Made by a program: the position numbers and the translations under genes
The notes under the pieces: model-generated
The model's input: only the letters and a program-made list of their open reading frames with translations
The model's database searches: none
Told to the model about the DNA's origin: nothing
Assembly (NCBI RefSeq): GCF_003576475.1
Contig: NZ_QWGR01000008.1
Location: 142,658 to 206,657, forward strand
Direction of reading: 5' to 3'
Source of the DNA: Maribellus luteus
GTDB taxonomy: Bacteria; Bacteroidota; Bacteroidia; Bacteroidales; Prolixibacteraceae
DNA length: 64,000 nt
Shown here: in pieces, positions 62,547-64,000 of the stretch
Layout of the letters: the number at the start of each line of letters is the position of its first letter
Position numbering within the stretch: position 1 is the stretch's first letter

Positions 62547-62595
62547 GATCTTGGAATGTTGACAATTTTGGGAAAATTTTCAACATTCCGAGATC
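62547..62595. repeat. 49-bp near-perfect inverted repeat
   Basis: GATCTTGGAATGTTGA (62547-62562) pairs with TCAACATTCCGAGATC (62580-62595) with one T-G pair. The inner part AATTTT/GAAAATT also pairs. It lies between two convergent genes (GH78 and metallophosphoesterase) and could be a terminator on both strands, though it lacks a T run. Confidence 0.7.
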
Positions 62596-62670
62596 ACACT
62601 GAAGTTAATCTTGCTCATACATTACCAAGCAGGACAATTAATCTCCTGGCTTGTAAAAAGAATTTGACTG

Positions 62671-63735
62671 TTAATCACCTAAGAAATCATTAGGATACTG
62701 CAAGTCCTGAATAATTTCACCTCCATGCAAACGAATCCAGGAGCGGAAGCCTTCTTTATCTTCAGTCAGTTCAATAACGCGGGCGCCACTGGGTTTCAAA
62801 TCATTGTAGACAGTATCGCATCCACTAAAACGTCCATAAATGAAAAACATATTATTCCAATAAACAGCATAGTCGTTGTTATGATCATGCCCTACAAATG
62901 TGGCCTGAATGTCGCCCATTTCTTTCATGGCAACAAACATTCCTGAATTTATTTGCGGACAGCACACATCTTCTCCCAGTGTTCCTTTCAATATTGCCCG
63001 TGCTGTGTCTTTTGCTGCTTCCTTATGTTCGGGCAGGGGGATATGAAAGAAAGCGAGCGATGGCACCGGCTTTTCTCCATTCATTTTTGCGAATACTTCA
63101 CTCTGTTCCCGGTACCAGGCAATCTGGTCAAAATGAATATGTCCGTATCCTTCTATGCCTTTAATGGTTGAATAGGCGTTGGAGTCGAAAAGGTAAAATA
63201 CGTGGCTAATTGAATCACTTGTTGATGAATGGAGAGTCAGTATATAATTGGTTACGCCCGAGATACCTTCTGTTGTAGAAATTATGCTGGAAGAGATACT
63301 TTTGACAATTTCATATAATTCTTCCCGCGTTTTATCATGCTCATCATCATGGTTCCCAAAAGTAATGGCAAACGGAATTCCCCTTTGGGACATTGGTTCC
63401 AGAATTTGACGTATGGATGCCTCGGCTGGCTTTCCAAAAATCGAATCACCTGTATGGATGACTAAATCAGGCTTTTCCAGATCCAATATCTGATTAATAT
63501 TTTCTAAAGCTCTTTCAGAGCGAGGATCTCCCGCAATAAAATGAGTATCTGTAAATTGGACAATTTTAAATTTACCATCGTTATTGAACGACAATTTTGT
63601 CCCGGAAAATTTATTTACACCGGGCTGTCTTTCCGGCGTGAAACCACCAGCCATACAGTTTATTGAAACTAATCCAGCCATTCCGGCAAAAGCTGAACCT
63701 TTAATAAAATGTCTTCTGTCTATTTTTCTTTTCAT
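62671..63735 (-). CDS. Tat-exported metallophosphoesterase
   Basis: 354 residues. The N-terminus 'KRKIDRRHFIKGSAFAGMAG' is a twin-arginine signal. The calcineurin-like metal motifs appear in order: 'IVQFTDTHFIAGD' (D-x-H), 'LVIHTGDSIFG' (GD), 'ITFGNHDDEHDKTREE' (GNHD), 'LAFFHIPLPEHKE' (His) and 'ATFVGHDHNNDYAV' (GHDH). They bind two metal ions and hydrolyse phosphomonoesters or diesters outside the cytoplasm. It is convergent with the GH78 gene and, with the EEP lipoprotein, gives the locus two phosphoesterases. Confidence 0.93.
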   Translation of the reverse strand: MKRKIDRRHFIKGSAFAGMAGLVSINCMAGGFTPERQPGVNKFSGTKLSFNNDGKFKIVQFTDTHFIAGDPRSERALENINQILDLEKPDLVIHTGDSIFGKPAEASIRQILEPMSQRGIPFAITFGNHDDEHDKTREELYEIVKSISSSIISTTEGISGVTNYILTLHSSTSDSISHVFYLFDSNAYSTIKGIEGYGHIHFDQIAWYREQSEVFAKMNGEKPVPSLAFFHIPLPEHKEAAKDTARAILKGTLGEDVCCPQINSGMFVAMKEMGDIQATFVGHDHNNDYAVYWNNMFFIYGRFSGCDTVYNDLKPSGARVIELTEDKEGFRSWIRLHGGEIIQDLQYPNDFLGD

Positions 63736-64000
63736 CGGAATAAAGATATTAACATAAATTCTCTCCTAGCTTCCTATTGAATTCATGGGCTATAAGAATA
63801 TTCATGCAAGGTGTAGTATGATTATTTCAGATTAGAGTATACGACTATACAGGAAAGCCAAAGCAATATCAAATTCAAATCACTATTCATTAACACTACT
63901 TTCCCTAGTTACTAAAAAGAGGTAATATAAACCTCTAAGGGTTGCAATTCTTTTTTATTTACCTCCGGAATGTCGATGGATAAAACGTCTGTTGTACTTG
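63736..64000. other. Upstream region of the metallophosphoesterase, no gene seen
   Basis: 265 AT-rich bases to the right edge. No ORF with family features is visible, and no perfect TAnnTTTG/-33 pair was found on the minus strand. Confidence 0.4.

Overview
The window looks like chromosomal DNA of a Bacteroidota bacterium, probably of the Marinilabiliales/Prolixibacteraceae type. The placement is inferred from gene families: a SusC/SusD pair with an ECF sigma/FecR pair, LytS/LytTR signalling, DUF2723, DUF4249 and DUF4386 proteins. It is supported by TAnnTTTG -7 boxes, sometimes with a TTG about 19 bp upstream, in place of E. coli-type promoters. No plasmid or phage genes, insertion-sequence transposase or CRISPR array is visible.

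Layout. (1) 1-6900 is mostly minus strand: a truncated secreted BNR-repeat protein, a four-gene envelope-stress-like operon (two LiaF-like membrane proteins, a LytS-type kinase, a LytTR regulator), glnS, and divergent folB. (2) 6901-7900: low-information DNA, a possible 55-residue Cys-containing ORF, and tRNA-Cys with promoter and terminator. (3) 7892-30900 is an accessory region, all on the plus strand. It holds small redox, hydrolase and acetyltransferase enzymes, three AraC-family regulators (one fused to TolB-like and TPR domains), an ABC transporter whose permease is fused to an M1 peptidase, and an operon with a TonB receptor, DUF4249, DUF4386 and a drug/metabolite transporter. It also carries several broken genes: a serine-hydrolase/acetyltransferase junction, a quinone oxidoreductase with an early stop, and a beta-lactamase-like C-terminal scrap. 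Related promoter modules recur at 7786/24434 and 17744/23213, so parts of this region seem to share regulators. (4) 31090-37700: ordinary genes (Gfo/Idh/MocA oxidoreductase, plsC-like acyltransferase, APC permease, exported methyltransferase, peptidylprolyl isomerase, stand-alone MetH reactivation domain, acidic-tail protein) and one candidate small RNA.

(5) 37900-38600 is the most unusual locus. An intact tRNA-Gln with its terminator is followed by a small GIY-YIG nuclease gene and then by a partial second copy of the same tRNA and terminator. Two head-to-tail palindromic repeats interrupt that second copy. (6) 38794-45048: a large DUF2723 membrane protein, a HEAT-like protein, a Nudix hydrolase, a membrane protein, a 2-hydroxyacid dehydrogenase and a single-domain response regulator. 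(7) 45160-63735 is a polysaccharide utilisation locus: ECF sigma factor, FecR anti-sigma, SusC with STN domain, SusD, a DUF1735/discoidin lipoprotein, an EEP-family phosphoesterase, a GH36 alpha-galactosidase, two GH78-type alpha-L-rhamnosidase-like enzymes, and a convergent metallophosphoesterase. The enzymes suggest a glycan with alpha-galactose and alpha-rhamnose, perhaps with phosphate esters. The substrate is an inference.
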